A stretch of 64,000 bases of DNA from Timonella corticicola (GTDB lineage: Bacteria; Actinomycetota; Actinomycetes; Actinomycetales; Cellulomonadaceae), in the NCBI RefSeq assembly GCF_042683685.1, contig NZ_JBHUOP010000004.1, forward strand, positions 372,001 to 436,000, written 5' to 3'. Under the pieces are notes generated by a model, which was not told where the DNA came from, ran no database searches, and worked only from the letters and a program-made list of their open reading frames with translations. The position numbers were made by a program, and so were the translations under genes. Positions 17,166-25,293 of the stretch are shown piece after piece (the stretch's first letter is position 1; each line of letters starts with the position of its first letter).

Positions 17166-18089
17166 GTGGAAACGTCCCCCGCGTTTGACCTGAAGTCCTT
17201 GCTTTCAGGCGCGAATTCCCATCGTGCACTCAGTGCACTGGCCGATTGTGGCTGCTCAGACCTCTATGGTCGACTCATCGATATGTGTTCTGACCAGGAC
17301 ATCGTGGGCGGCCATTTGCCGCAGGGTGCGGTTGCCCTCATGTGGGAGCGCTATGCGGTCTCGGCCTGCGTGCATCTGCGTGAGGAACTGATCCTGCTCT
17401 ATGCGCCCCTTGTCTCGTTGATCGCGCACAAGGTCGGTTCAAAACTACCCAGTTCCGTCGAGGCGGCCGACCTCGTGTCCTACGGTACGTTTGGCCTCAT
17501 TGACGCAATCGATAAGTTTGATCCGAGCCTCGACATCAAGTTTGAAACCTACGCATCGACCCGTATCAGGGGAGCGATCCTGGACCAACTGCGGGCCTTC
17601 GACTGGATCCCACGCTCAGTTCGCGCGAAAGCTCGCGCCTACGACCGGGCTTACCTTGAGATTGAAGCTGAGAAACATCGCGTCCCAACCAATGAGGAGC
17701 TTGCATCCAGGCTCGAGATCTCAGACAAAGAGTTGCGTCAAATCCAGTGGCAGTTGTCCTCAACCAATCTGGTAGCACTCGACGAGGTTGTGGGCACCGG
17801 TGAACGCCTTGAACTGATCTCGGCAATCGAGTCCGTACAGCGCGCAACCACCGTTGATCCCGCTCTCGCGTTCGATCAGCAGGAGGGGCGTGAGATTCTC
17901 GGGCGGATCATCGATCTGCTCAACGAGCGCGAGAAGATCGTCATCTCGCTCTACTATTTCAAGGGCAGCACGCTCGCCGAAATCGGTCGGGCGCTTGGTG
18001 TCAGTGAGTCCCGCGTTTCGCAGATGCACTCCTCCATCCTTGTCCGCCTGCGTACGAGTCTCGCAGTCGCTGAAGGCCGAGACGTCTAG
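17166..18089 (+). CDS. whiG: WhiG/FliA family RNA polymerase sigma factor
   Basis: A 307-residue sigma-70 group 3 factor. Region 2 begins near residue 60 (REELILLYAPLVSLIAHKVG, FDPSLDIKFETYASTRIRGA), region 3 covers DQLRAFDWIPRSVR and region 4 ends with STLAEIGRALGVSESRVSQ, a clear helix-turn-helix. In Streptomyces WhiG starts sporulation; in motile relatives the factor drives flagellar genes. Gene order (xerC, sigma, M23 peptidase, rpsB) matches Streptomyces whiG. The first 58 residues are an extra N-terminal segment with C28, C30 and C41. GTG 17166 is supported by AAAGGA upstream; the internal ATG 17341 has no ribosome binding site. Confidence 0.88.
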   Translation: METSPAFDLKSLLSGANSHRALSALADCGCSDLYGRLIDMCSDQDIVGGHLPQGAVALMWERYAVSACVHLREELILLYAPLVSLIAHKVGSKLPSSVEAADLVSYGTFGLIDAIDKFDPSLDIKFETYASTRIRGAILDQLRAFDWIPRSVRAKARAYDRAYLEIEAEKHRVPTNEELASRLEISDKELRQIQWQLSSTNLVALDEVVGTGERLELISAIESVQRATTVDPALAFDQQEGREILGRIIDLLNEREKIVISLYYFKGSTLAEIGRALGVSESRVSQMHSSILVRLRTSLAVAEGRDV

Positions 18090-18141
18090 CGTTGCAGAAC
18101 GGCTTCCTCCCTTCTCCTCGATTCACACTGTCGATTTCGGT

Positions 18142-18204
18142 GCCGAGCCAAAAGTGTTGTAACTCTGCCTCCATGAGGGCTCGTTGTGGCAGTCTTGGCT
18201 CGGT
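18142..18204. terminator. Possible long-loop hairpin between convergent genes
   Basis: A 10-base inverted repeat (18142-18151 / 18195-18204, nearly perfect) with a 43-base loop lies between the sigma gene and the convergent peptidase gene. It lacks a clear T run; a terminator role is only plausible from position. Confidence 0.3.
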
Positions 18205-18255
18205 AGCGTTCTAGGCCCCTTGCTTACACCGACTTGGGCAACTCAGGTAGAACAA

Positions 18256-18858
18256 TCAATTCGGCTTAAGTACGATCTGCACCCACCCACCCATGAGCCG
18301 CCACGGGTCTAGGTAGTCCCTACCATCGACATGTCCCACATGAATGCACCGATCTTGACAGTGGGCCATGCTCTTGGCCGCGGTGTGGCCGAGCAGATCC
18401 CCGGCAAAGACCGGTGCGCCAACCGCGAGATCAGATTCAAGTGGTTCATATGTGACGCGGGTGCCATCGGCGCGGCTCACGCTGACAACCGGCTTGCCAG
18501 CCACGGTTCCGGAAAAACTCACCGTGCCCTCCGCAATCGCGTATACAGGGTCGCCGGGGTCCGCTGCGAAATCAATTCCACGATGCCCGCTCAGCCAGCG
18601 CTGGGCTGGTGGCTCAAAATCATGCATGATCACCCCGATGTCCACCAGTATCGGACGGGTTATATCGGTGGTGGACATATCCAGGGAGACTGGTAACTGC
18701 ACGGCTCCATGATCCGAGGGAGCAGGGGCCTCGGCAGGAACGGCGCTCGGCGCCGTGATCGCCGCGGTGACTGACAACGCAATGTGCGTCGACAGGGCAA
18801 CCAGCCTGATCGTCGTCAATCCAAAAAATCTCGGTGCAAGCCCCACATCCACTGCCAT
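18256..18858 (-). CDS. M23 family metallopeptidase, exported
   Basis: A 200-residue protein with a hydrophobic N-terminal segment (about residues 14-42, an export signal or anchor) and a LytM/M23 endopeptidase domain. Zinc-site motifs are HRGIDFAADPGDPVYA (HxxxD) and the C-terminal IHVGH segment in the place of the family HxH motif. Conserved G and V residues around VYAIAEGTVSFSG are typical. M23 enzymes cut peptidoglycan peptide cross-links. It is convergent with the sigma gene and divergent from rpsB, the same neighbours as in Streptomyces. Confidence 0.82.
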   Translation of the reverse strand: MAVDVGLAPRFFGLTTIRLVALSTHIALSVTAAITAPSAVPAEAPAPSDHGAVQLPVSLDMSTTDITRPILVDIGVIMHDFEPPAQRWLSGHRGIDFAADPGDPVYAIAEGTVSFSGTVAGKPVVSVSRADGTRVTYEPLESDLAVGAPVFAGDLLGHTAAKSMAHCQDRCIHVGHVDGRDYLDPWRLMGGWVQIVLKPN

Positions 18859-18958
18859 GCTCGCACTCTATGCAATGTGCCTGTAGGCGCAGGAATATGT
18901 GTACCGAATCACGCCCAATCTGTGCACAAACTGCTCGTGGTAAGACATGTGAATCCGG

Positions 18959-18964
18959 TAGACT
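18959..18964 (+). promoter_or_regulatory. Candidate -10 element of rpsB
   Basis: TAGACT in the context GGTAGACTTG is a typical actinobacterial -10 for ribosomal genes. The -35 is not clear. Transcription from here would give a leader of about 270 bases. Confidence 0.4.
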
Positions 18965-19132
18965 TGAACCCCATCAGGGTAGAAGTGTGCCTACGGGCGT
19001 GCTCGTGTCCGCGGAATCAAACCCGCAGGTACACCCAGATGACAAAAAGCGCTCGCGTCCCACTGCAGACATAGTGGGAACTCACGTTCACTAGTGGTCC
19101 GCCTCGGCGGTTGTGACGTGTGGAGCGTGGAG

Positions 19133-19214
19133 ATCTCCCCAAAGGGGAGATGCCAACCCAAAGAACGCGACCAAATCGGTCGCCCGAATGTGTGTAATGC
19201 AGGGGAGGATCCCC
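19133..19214 (+). promoter_or_regulatory. Hairpins in the rpsB leader
   Basis: An 8-base perfect stem with AAA loop (19133-19140 / 19144-19151) and a second compact stem (19202-19206 / 19210-19214) lie 25-105 bases before the rpsB start. S2 operons are commonly autoregulated through their leaders; whether these hairpins bind S2 is inference. Confidence 0.4.
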
Positions 19215-19237
19215 GGTTGCACCGAAAGGAAATCGCC

Positions 19238-20053
19238 ATGGCAGTAGTAACCATGCGCCAGCTCCTCGACGCAGGTGTTCACTTCGGACACCAGACCCGT
19301 CGCTGGAACCCAAAGATGAAGCGCTTCATCCTCACCGAGCGCAACGGCATCTACATCGTTGACCTCCAGAAGTCGCTTTCGTACATCGACCGTGCATACG
19401 AGTTCGTCAAGGAAACCGTTGCACACGGTGGCTCGATCCTGTTTGTCGGTACCAAGAAGCAGGCTCAGGAACCAGTCGCAGAGCAGGCAGCACGCGTGGG
19501 AATGCCATACGTGAACCACCGCTGGCTGGGTGGTATGCTCACCAACTTCTCGACCGTGAACAAGCGCCTCCAGCGTCTCAAGGAACTCGAGCAGATCGAC
19601 TTCGACGACGTTGCAGGTTCCGTTTACACCAAGAAGGAACTCCTCATCATGCGCCGCGAGAAGGACAAGCTCGCACGCACCCTCGGCGGAATCCGAGACA
19701 TGGCGAAGGTTCCTTCGGCAATCTGGATCGTGGACACCAACAAGGAACACCTTGCTGTTGACGAGGCACGCAAACTTGGCGTGCCAGTCGTGGCAATCCT
19801 TGACACCAACTGTGACCCAGACGTAGTTGACTTCCCAATCCCAGGTAACGACGACGCGATCCGCGCCGTACAGCTCCTGACCCGTGTCATCGCCGACGCT
19901 GCTGCAGAGGGCCTTGTGGCTCGCAGCAAGGGTGGCAAGACCGGTGCCGCTGACGCTGAGCCACTCGCAGAATGGGAGCGCGAGCTCCTCGAGACCGGCG
20001 CAGAAGCAGCAGCTCCAGCAGAAGCAGCACCAGTTGCTGAAGAAGCTAAGTAA
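19238..20053 (+). CDS. rpsB: 30S ribosomal protein S2
   Basis: A 271-residue S2 that joins late in 30S assembly and recruits S1-like factors. MRQLLDAGVHFGHQTRRWNP, HRWLGGMLTNF and VDTNCDPD motifs are all conserved. An acidic Ala/Glu tail of about 25 residues closes it. I chose ATG 19238, which follows GAAAGGA; the frame is open back to 19094 but those residues are leader. tsf follows after a strong hairpin, the classic rpsB-tsf arrangement. Confidence 0.97.
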   Translation: MAVVTMRQLLDAGVHFGHQTRRWNPKMKRFILTERNGIYIVDLQKSLSYIDRAYEFVKETVAHGGSILFVGTKKQAQEPVAEQAARVGMPYVNHRWLGGMLTNFSTVNKRLQRLKELEQIDFDDVAGSVYTKKELLIMRREKDKLARTLGGIRDMAKVPSAIWIVDTNKEHLAVDEARKLGVPVVAILDTNCDPDVVDFPIPGNDDAIRAVQLLTRVIADAAAEGLVARSKGGKTGAADAEPLAEWERELLETGAEAAAPAEAAPVAEEAK

Positions 20054-20075
20054 GACCCACTGAAGTCTTAAAAAA

Positions 20076-20102
20076 TTGGCGGCCGGTCAAACCGGCCGCC
20101 AA
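20076..20102. terminator. Hairpin between rpsB and tsf
   Basis: A perfect 12-base stem (20076-20087 / 20091-20102) with a CAA loop. It is preceded by an A run rather than followed by T, so on the plus strand it is probably a partial terminator that sets the rpsB:tsf ratio. Confidence 0.7.
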
Positions 20103-20138
20103 TAGTCTTGACAAGCCACCACAGTTTAAGGACAAACA

Positions 20139-20984
20139 ATGGCAAACTACACTGCCGCTGACATCAAGGCGCTTCGCGAGCGCACTGGTGCTGGAATGCT
20201 TGACGTCAAGAAGGCTCTTGACGAGGCAAACGGTGACTCGGAGAAGGCTCTCGAGATCATCCGCGTTAAGGGTCTCAAGGGTGTCGCGAAGCGTGAAGAC
20301 CGTGCAACCTCCGAAGGCCTCATCGCCGCAGACATCAAGGACGTTGACGGTGCCCAGGTTGGTACCCTCATCGAACTGAACTGCGAAACCGACTTTGTTG
20401 CAAAGGCCGCTAAGTTCATCGAACTCGGCGAGACCGTTCTCGCAGCAGTTATCGCTTCCGGTGCACAGTCTGCTGAAGAGGCACTCGCCGCTGAGGTGGA
20501 CGGTCAGAGTCTCAAGGACCTCATCGACGCAGAAGCAGCAACCCTCGGCGAGAAGATCGTTCTTCGCCGTGTTGCAGTTGTATCCGGCCCAGCCGTGACC
20601 GCTTACCTGCACCGCACCGCAAAGGACCTGCCACCATCAATCGGTGTTTTCGTTGTCACCGACGCAAACGCTGCTTCGGTAGCCAAGGACGTTGCACAGC
20701 ACGTTGCTGCGCTGTCCCCAGAGTTCCTCTCCCGCGAAGACGTTCCAGCCGAGAAGGTTGACAACGAGCGTCGCATTGCCCAGGACACTGCTCGTGCAGA
20801 AGGCGCTAACAAGCCTGAGCACATCATCGAAAAGATCGCTGAGAACCGTCTTGGCAAGTTCTTCGAGGAAGTTGTTCTTGTGGAGCAGCCTCTCGCAAAG
20901 GACCCATCCAAGAAGGTCGGTCAGGTTATCGCTGACGCCAAGGGTGAGCTCAAGAGCTTCGTCCGCTTCCGCGTAGGCGCCTGA
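20139..20984 (+). CDS. tsf: Translation elongation factor Ts
   Basis: A 281-residue EF-Ts, the nucleotide exchange factor for EF-Tu. The UBA-like N-terminus (MANYTAADIKALRERTGAGM, DVKKAL) and the TDFVA motif (residues 87-91 region, CETDFVAKAAKF) that inserts into EF-Tu are intact, followed by the two core subdomains. A terminator follows directly. The start is preceded by AAGGACAA. Confidence 0.97.
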   Translation: MANYTAADIKALRERTGAGMLDVKKALDEANGDSEKALEIIRVKGLKGVAKREDRATSEGLIAADIKDVDGAQVGTLIELNCETDFVAKAAKFIELGETVLAAVIASGAQSAEEALAAEVDGQSLKDLIDAEAATLGEKIVLRRVAVVSGPAVTAYLHRTAKDLPPSIGVFVVTDANAASVAKDVAQHVAALSPEFLSREDVPAEKVDNERRIAQDTARAEGANKPEHIIEKIAENRLGKFFEEVVLVEQPLAKDPSKKVGQVIADAKGELKSFVRFRVGA

Positions 20985-20996
20985 ATCCAGGCAACG

Positions 20997-21038
20997 TCAA
21001 ATGCCCGGTCCCGCAACTCGTGGGGACCGGGCATTTGA
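20997..21038 (+). terminator. Strong hairpin terminator after tsf
   Basis: A perfect 16-base stem (20997-21012 / 21023-21038) with a 10-base loop separates tsf from pyrH. The downstream T run is short. Confidence 0.8.
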
Positions 21039-21137
21039 TGCACATAGCCGAATTTCCGCCCCTTGACCCTTAGGGCCACGGCGACTCACGCAACAGGTCG
21101 AATCTCGGTACTGACGTGGGAATAAGAGTAGTGTCGT

Positions 21138-21153
21138 ACTTGGCGTACCAAGT
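21138..21153. repeat. Short inverted repeat upstream of pyrH
   Basis: ACTTGG at 21138-21143 and CCAAGT at 21148-21153 form a 6-base stem with a CGTA loop, 30 bases before the pyrH start. It may be an operator or a leader hairpin. Confidence 0.4.
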
Positions 21154-21183
21154 GCTTTATTTGAGTAGAACCGGAGTAGTTCC

Positions 21184-21948
21184 ATGTCCAGTACCGAAAC
21201 CAGTTCCACAGTTGCGTCCGAGGCGACAACAACGCCGCGCACTGCGCGCCGTGTTCTGCTCAAGCTCTCGGGTGAGGCTTTTGGTGGTGGACAGATCGGA
21301 CTTGCCTCCGATGTCGTGCGTCGCGTTGCCGCGGAGATCGCCGCTGCAGTGGCGCAGGGCGTTCAAGTGGCAATCGTGGTTGGTGGTGGTAATTTCTTCC
21401 GCGGTGCCGAGCTTTCGCAGCAAGGACTGGACCGTGCGCGCGCCGACTATATGGGTATGCTCGGAACCGTCATGAACTGCCTGGCCCTTCAGGACTTTCT
21501 CGAACAGGCTGGTGTCTCCACCCGCGTTCAAACTGCCATCACGATGGGTCAGGTTGCAGAGCCGTACATTCCGCTGCGTGCCATCCGCCACCTTGAAAAG
21601 GGGCGCGTGGTGATTTTTGGTGCTGGCGCCGGAATGCCCTACTTCTCCACTGACACGGTTGCCGTGCAGCGTGCACTCGAGACCGGTTGCGAAGAGGTTC
21701 TCATGGGCAAGAACGGGGTGGACGGCGTGTACACATCCGATCCGCGAACCAACCCAGACGCAGAACTCATGGACGAGGTCTCGTTCACCGACGCGCTCGT
21801 TCAGGGCCTTGGTGTCATGGACGCCGCTGCGATGAGTCTCGGCCGTGACAATAACCTGACCATGCGCGTCTTCGGCATGGACGAGGAGGGCAACGTGACC
21901 CGCGCACTCGTCGGCGAAGAAATTGGTACCGCCGTCACCGCCGACTAG
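21184..21948 (+). CDS. pyrH: Uridylate kinase (UMP kinase)
   Basis: A 254-residue bacterial-type UMP kinase of the amino-acid-kinase fold, making UDP from UMP. LLKLSGEAFGG, IVVGGGNFFRG, the RADYMGMLGTVMN segment and TDTVAVQRALE motifs are present. The first 20 residues are a Ser/Thr-rich extension before the core. Enzymes of this family are hexamers controlled by GTP and UTP. It starts a new unit after the tsf terminator, with frr following 63 bases later. Confidence 0.96.
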   Translation: MSSTETSSTVASEATTTPRTARRVLLKLSGEAFGGGQIGLASDVVRRVAAEIAAAVAQGVQVAIVVGGGNFFRGAELSQQGLDRARADYMGMLGTVMNCLALQDFLEQAGVSTRVQTAITMGQVAEPYIPLRAIRHLEKGRVVIFGAGAGMPYFSTDTVAVQRALETGCEEVLMGKNGVDGVYTSDPRTNPDAELMDEVSFTDALVQGLGVMDAAAMSLGRDNNLTMRVFGMDEEGNVTRALVGEEIGTAVTAD

Positions 21949-22011
21949 GCTGGTATCTAGTTTCCCAATCTCAACGTGCCCGGTAGGGTGCACAAACTCA
22001 AGGAGTTAACA

Positions 22012-22566
22012 ATGGACGAGATCCTTCTCGAAGCCGAAGAAAAGATGGAACGCGCGGTCGAGGTCGCCAAGGAGGAATTCGCTGGAATCCGCACGGGACG
22101 TGCGAACTCCGGCATGTTCTCCAAGATCATGGTGGACTATTACGGTGCCCCGACTCCGCTCCAGCAACTGGCATCGTTCAACATCCCGGATGCTCGCACG
22201 GTTTTGATCAACCCATTCGACAAGTCCGCTATGACCGTCATCGAAAAGGCGCTGCGCGAATCGGACTTGGGAGTGAACCCGTCGAACGACGGTGTGGCCA
22301 TCCGTATCGTCATGCCGGCACTCACTGAAGAACGCCGCCGTGACTACGTGAAACTTGCCAAGACCAAGGGCGAGGACGGCCGCGTATCGATCCGCTCCGT
22401 ACGCCGCAAGGCAAAGGACCAGATCGACAAGGCCGTCAAGGATGGCGAATATGGTGAGGACGAGGGTGCTCGTGCCGAGAAGGAGCTTGAGGCTCTGACC
22501 AAGCGCCACGTTGAAGCCATTGACGCGCTGCTTGCTGGTAAAGAAGCAGAACTCCTCGAAGTCTGA
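22012..22566 (+). CDS. frr: Ribosome recycling factor
   Basis: A 184-residue RRF, which with EF-G splits post-termination ribosomes. The long helical domain (AEEKMERAVEVAKEEFAGIR, C-terminal KDQIDKAV...EKELEALTK) and the central domain (GAPTPLQQLASFNIPD) are typical. ATG 22012 follows AGGAG; an upstream frame opening at 21976 adds 12 unrelated residues. The stop overlaps cdsA by one base (TGATG). Confidence 0.97.
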   Translation: MDEILLEAEEKMERAVEVAKEEFAGIRTGRANSGMFSKIMVDYYGAPTPLQQLASFNIPDARTVLINPFDKSAMTVIEKALRESDLGVNPSNDGVAIRIVMPALTEERRRDYVKLAKTKGEDGRVSIRSVRRKAKDQIDKAVKDGEYGEDEGARAEKELEALTKRHVEAIDALLAGKEAELLEV

Positions 22567-23426
22567 TGAGTCAGCCGGACGCAGCGTCCGAGGTGGTTGC
22601 CTCGCGGGCAACCCGTACGGGTAGGAACCTGCCGGTAGCGATCACAGTGGCAGTCGTATTGCTTGCTGCGGTCGCCTCCTCGCTGTTCTACCGCAAGGAA
22701 CTGTTTGTTGGACTCGCCGTCATCGCGGTCTGCCTGGGCCTATATGAGTTGGGTAAGGCATTCTCCGTGCGCGATATCAGGATTCCGTTGCTGCCGGTCA
22801 TGGTCGGCACCGCCGGGATACTGATTTCCACCTATATCTCTGGGCCCGAGGCTTTGATGGTCTCCTTTGCGCTGACCGTCGGCGCGGTGGTGGTGTGGCG
22901 TGTGATCGACGGTGGCGGTATCGAGGCTGTCCGTGACAGTGCCGCGGGGCTTTTCGCAGCAGCCTACCTTCCACTCATGGGCGGGTTCGTGATGCTGATG
23001 CTCGCGGCCGATGACGGTCCAATTCAGGTTGCGATCTTCATTCTGCTCGCGGTCGCCAATGATACGGGCGGCTTCTTCGCGGGTGTGAAGTTCGGCAGAC
23101 ACCCACTTGCCCCGACGATCAGCCCCAAGAAGTCATGGGAGGGTCTCGCGGGATCGTTCGCTTTGACCATGCTTGTGGGAGTCATCGGAGCCACGTTCTT
23201 TCTGCACATGAATCCAGTCGTTGGCGTGATCCTTGGTCTGATCACCCCGATCACGGCAACGGTCGGTGACCTGGCCGAGTCACTGATCAAACGCGATCTC
23301 GGGCTCAAGGACATGGGTACGCTGCTGCCCGGACATGGCGGGGTCCTGGATCGTCTGGACTCACTGCTGCTCACTGCCCCGTTCGTGTACCTGATGTTCT
23401 CATCGGCAAGTGGTCTACCGGTATAG
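22566..23426 (+). CDS. cdsA: Phosphatidate cytidylyltransferase
   Basis: A 286-residue integral membrane enzyme making CDP-diacylglycerol from phosphatidic acid and CTP. It has seven to eight hydrophobic segments and the C-terminal CDP-DG synthase signature GDLAESLIKRDLGLKD followed by LPGHGGVLDRLDS. Its product feeds PgsA, encoded later in this window. It is translationally coupled to frr. Confidence 0.94.
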   Translation: MSQPDAASEVVASRATRTGRNLPVAITVAVVLLAAVASSLFYRKELFVGLAVIAVCLGLYELGKAFSVRDIRIPLLPVMVGTAGILISTYISGPEALMVSFALTVGAVVVWRVIDGGGIEAVRDSAAGLFAAAYLPLMGGFVMLMLAADDGPIQVAIFILLAVANDTGGFFAGVKFGRHPLAPTISPKKSWEGLAGSFALTMLVGVIGATFFLHMNPVVGVILGLITPITATVGDLAESLIKRDLGLKDMGTLLPGHGGVLDRLDSLLLTAPFVYLMFSSASGLPV

Positions 23427-23501
23427 ACACCCTCAGGTAGGGTGCGCATAGGATAAAGAGACGCTCAAGCGCGAGTTTTAAACGCCAAGGAAGGTAGTTG
23501 C

Positions 23502-24047
23502 ATGGCTGGGATGTTTGACACCGTGTCGGGAATGAAAAAAGGTTACGACATTGACGAGGTCGATGATTTCTTCCAACACGCACGCGAAGTCTACGAGGGC
23601 GTGGCCAGTGAGCCGTTGACCCACCGTGACATCCACACGTGCGTGTTCGACGTAATCCGCAAGGGCTATGACACGGATCAGGTGGATGCAGCGCTCAACA
23701 GGCTTGAGAACGCCTTCGTGGCTCGTGAGAAGCAGTTGATTTTGACTCAGCGGGGTCCAGAGGCCTGGAGCGCAACCCTCAATGAACGGGCACAGACCCT
23801 CTATCCACGTCTTGGGCGTCCACGCGGTGAACGCTTCGCGCACCCGAAAGGCAGTGGTTACTCGATTGAGGAAGTCGATAACCTGTGTGCGAACCTGGTG
23901 AAGTTCTTTGACGGTAAGTTGCGTGTGACGGCATCGGAACTCCGCGCTATCACGTTCGGTGCGGCACGCGGTAAGAACGCGTACGAGGAAGCATCAGTCG
24001 ACGCCTTCATGGCTCGCGCAATTGAGGTGCTGCTTGGTGTCGAATGA
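23502..24047 (+). CDS. DivIVA-like repeat protein
   Basis: A 181-residue protein made of four short DivIVA-type repeats: GYDIDEVDDF (14-23), GYDTDQVDAA (55-64), GYSIEEVDNL (119-128) and a degenerate AYEEASVDAF (160-169), each preceded by a Phe a few residues upstream. The repeat resembles the first, membrane-binding part of DivIVA/Wag31, but the long coiled coil of real DivIVA is missing. The gene is regularly found between cdsA and dxr in actinobacteria; function unknown, perhaps membrane or pole association. It has a GGAAGG ribosome binding site, and its end overlaps dxr by 11 bases. Confidence 0.82.
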   Translation: MAGMFDTVSGMKKGYDIDEVDDFFQHAREVYEGVASEPLTHRDIHTCVFDVIRKGYDTDQVDAALNRLENAFVAREKQLILTQRGPEAWSATLNERAQTLYPRLGRPRGERFAHPKGSGYSIEEVDNLCANLVKFFDGKLRVTASELRAITFGAARGKNAYEEASVDAFMARAIEVLLGVE

Positions 24048-25212
24048 CTCCCGTGACCGGGTGGTCGTTCTCGGCTCTACCGGTTCGATCGGTACGCAGG
24101 CGCTTGATGTCATGGGGCGTCATCCTGACCGGTTCGAGGTGGCAGGGTTAAGCGCTGGGGGAGGAGACCTCGACCTTCTCGTGCGTCAGGCAACCAGTTT
24201 CAACGTTCCTGTTGTTGGCGTCGCCGATGCAGGCCGCGCCGGCCTCCTCCAGGAGAAGCTGACGGCTGCCGGAAGCAAGGCCCAAGTCCTCGCTGGTCCG
24301 GAGGCCTCGACGCAGTTGGCAGGTATCCCGAGCGACACTGTCTTGAACGGTATCACCGGTTCGGTCGGGCTGAAGCCGACTCTGGCCGCGCTTGAGAGTG
24401 GTGCGACTCTGGCCCTCGCGAACAAGGAGTCCCTAGTTGTCGGCGGACAGTTGGTCAAGCAGGCGATGCAGCGTCCCGATCAGATCGTTCCAGTGGACTC
24501 GGAGCATTCGGCGATGGCCCAGTCCTTGCGCGGTGGTCGGCGTAGTGAGGTCACGAAGTTCATTCTGACCGCATCGGGAGGGCCTTTTCGGGGCTGTACT
24601 TCCGAGCAACTGACTCAGGTGACGCCGGAACAGGCGCTTGCACATCCGACGTGGAACATGGGGCCGATGGTCACGATCAACTCATCGACCCTGGTCAACA
24701 AGGCGCTAGAACTCATCGAAGCCCACCTGTTGTTCGATGTTCCGGTGCAGGACATCACGGTTGTCGTACACCCACAGTCGGTCATCCACTCGATGGTCGA
24801 GTTCATCGACGGAAGCACGATCGCCCAGGCGTCGCCTCCTGACATGCGCCTGCCGATCGCTTTGGGCCTGAGCTGGCCCGAACGTATTGAGAACGGCTCT
24901 GTCTCAGTCGACTGGACGCAGTCACACGCCTGGGAGTTTCTGCCGTTGGACAGCGCGGTGTTCCCAGCAGTCGACTTGGCGCGTGAAGCCGTACAGGCCT
25001 CCGCAACCCACCCAGCAGTGTTCAACGCGGCCAATGAGGAATGCGTCGATGCGTTTCTTGCGGGCCGGATCGGATACCTTGACATCGTCTCCACTGTGCG
25101 GCGCGTGCTTGAAGATCACGCAGCGGTGGGCGGTGAGGTCATGCTTGACGATGTGCTTGAGGTTGAGTTGTGGGCGCGACGTCGCGCCCACGAAATCATT
25201 GACGCCATATAG
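24037..25212 (+). CDS. dxr: 1-deoxy-D-xylulose-5-phosphate reductoisomerase
   Basis: A 391-residue Dxr, converting DXP to MEP with NADPH, second step of the non-mevalonate isoprenoid pathway. The NADPH motif GSTGSIGTQALDV is at the N-terminus; LANKESLVVGG, PVDSEHSAMAQ and TASGGPFRG carry metal and substrate residues. I chose GTG 24037, seven bases after GAGGTG, giving MSNDSRDRVVVLG; a frame opening at 23959 adds residues read out of frame through the DivIVA-repeat gene. Coupled with rseP and ispG downstream. Confidence 0.95.
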   Translation: MSNDSRDRVVVLGSTGSIGTQALDVMGRHPDRFEVAGLSAGGGDLDLLVRQATSFNVPVVGVADAGRAGLLQEKLTAAGSKAQVLAGPEASTQLAGIPSDTVLNGITGSVGLKPTLAALESGATLALANKESLVVGGQLVKQAMQRPDQIVPVDSEHSAMAQSLRGGRRSEVTKFILTASGGPFRGCTSEQLTQVTPEQALAHPTWNMGPMVTINSSTLVNKALELIEAHLLFDVPVQDITVVVHPQSVIHSMVEFIDGSTIAQASPPDMRLPIALGLSWPERIENGSVSVDWTQSHAWEFLPLDSAVFPAVDLAREAVQASATHPAVFNAANEECVDAFLAGRIGYLDIVSTVRRVLEDHAAVGGEVMLDDVLEVELWARRRAHEIIDAI

Positions 25213-25293
25213 GCGTGAGGTTTCTTGGTATTCGTTCAGGTTCATGCGGCAGACTTGATTCGCTGATTGTGGCGATACTTTTGAGGAAGTGAT

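Larger units (their letters stand above)
18859..19237. other. Gene-free rpsB promoter and leader region
   Basis: This 379-base stretch separates the divergent M23 gene and rpsB. I see no supportable gene. It holds a candidate -10 (TAGACT, 18959-18964) and a presumed leader of over 250 bases with two compact hairpins just before rpsB. Confidence 0.55.

Noticed and set aside
18834..19094. Plus-strand open frame in the rpsB upstream region
   Set aside because: Starts inside the divergent peptidase gene, lacks a ribosome binding site and shows no domain; more likely promoter and leader.
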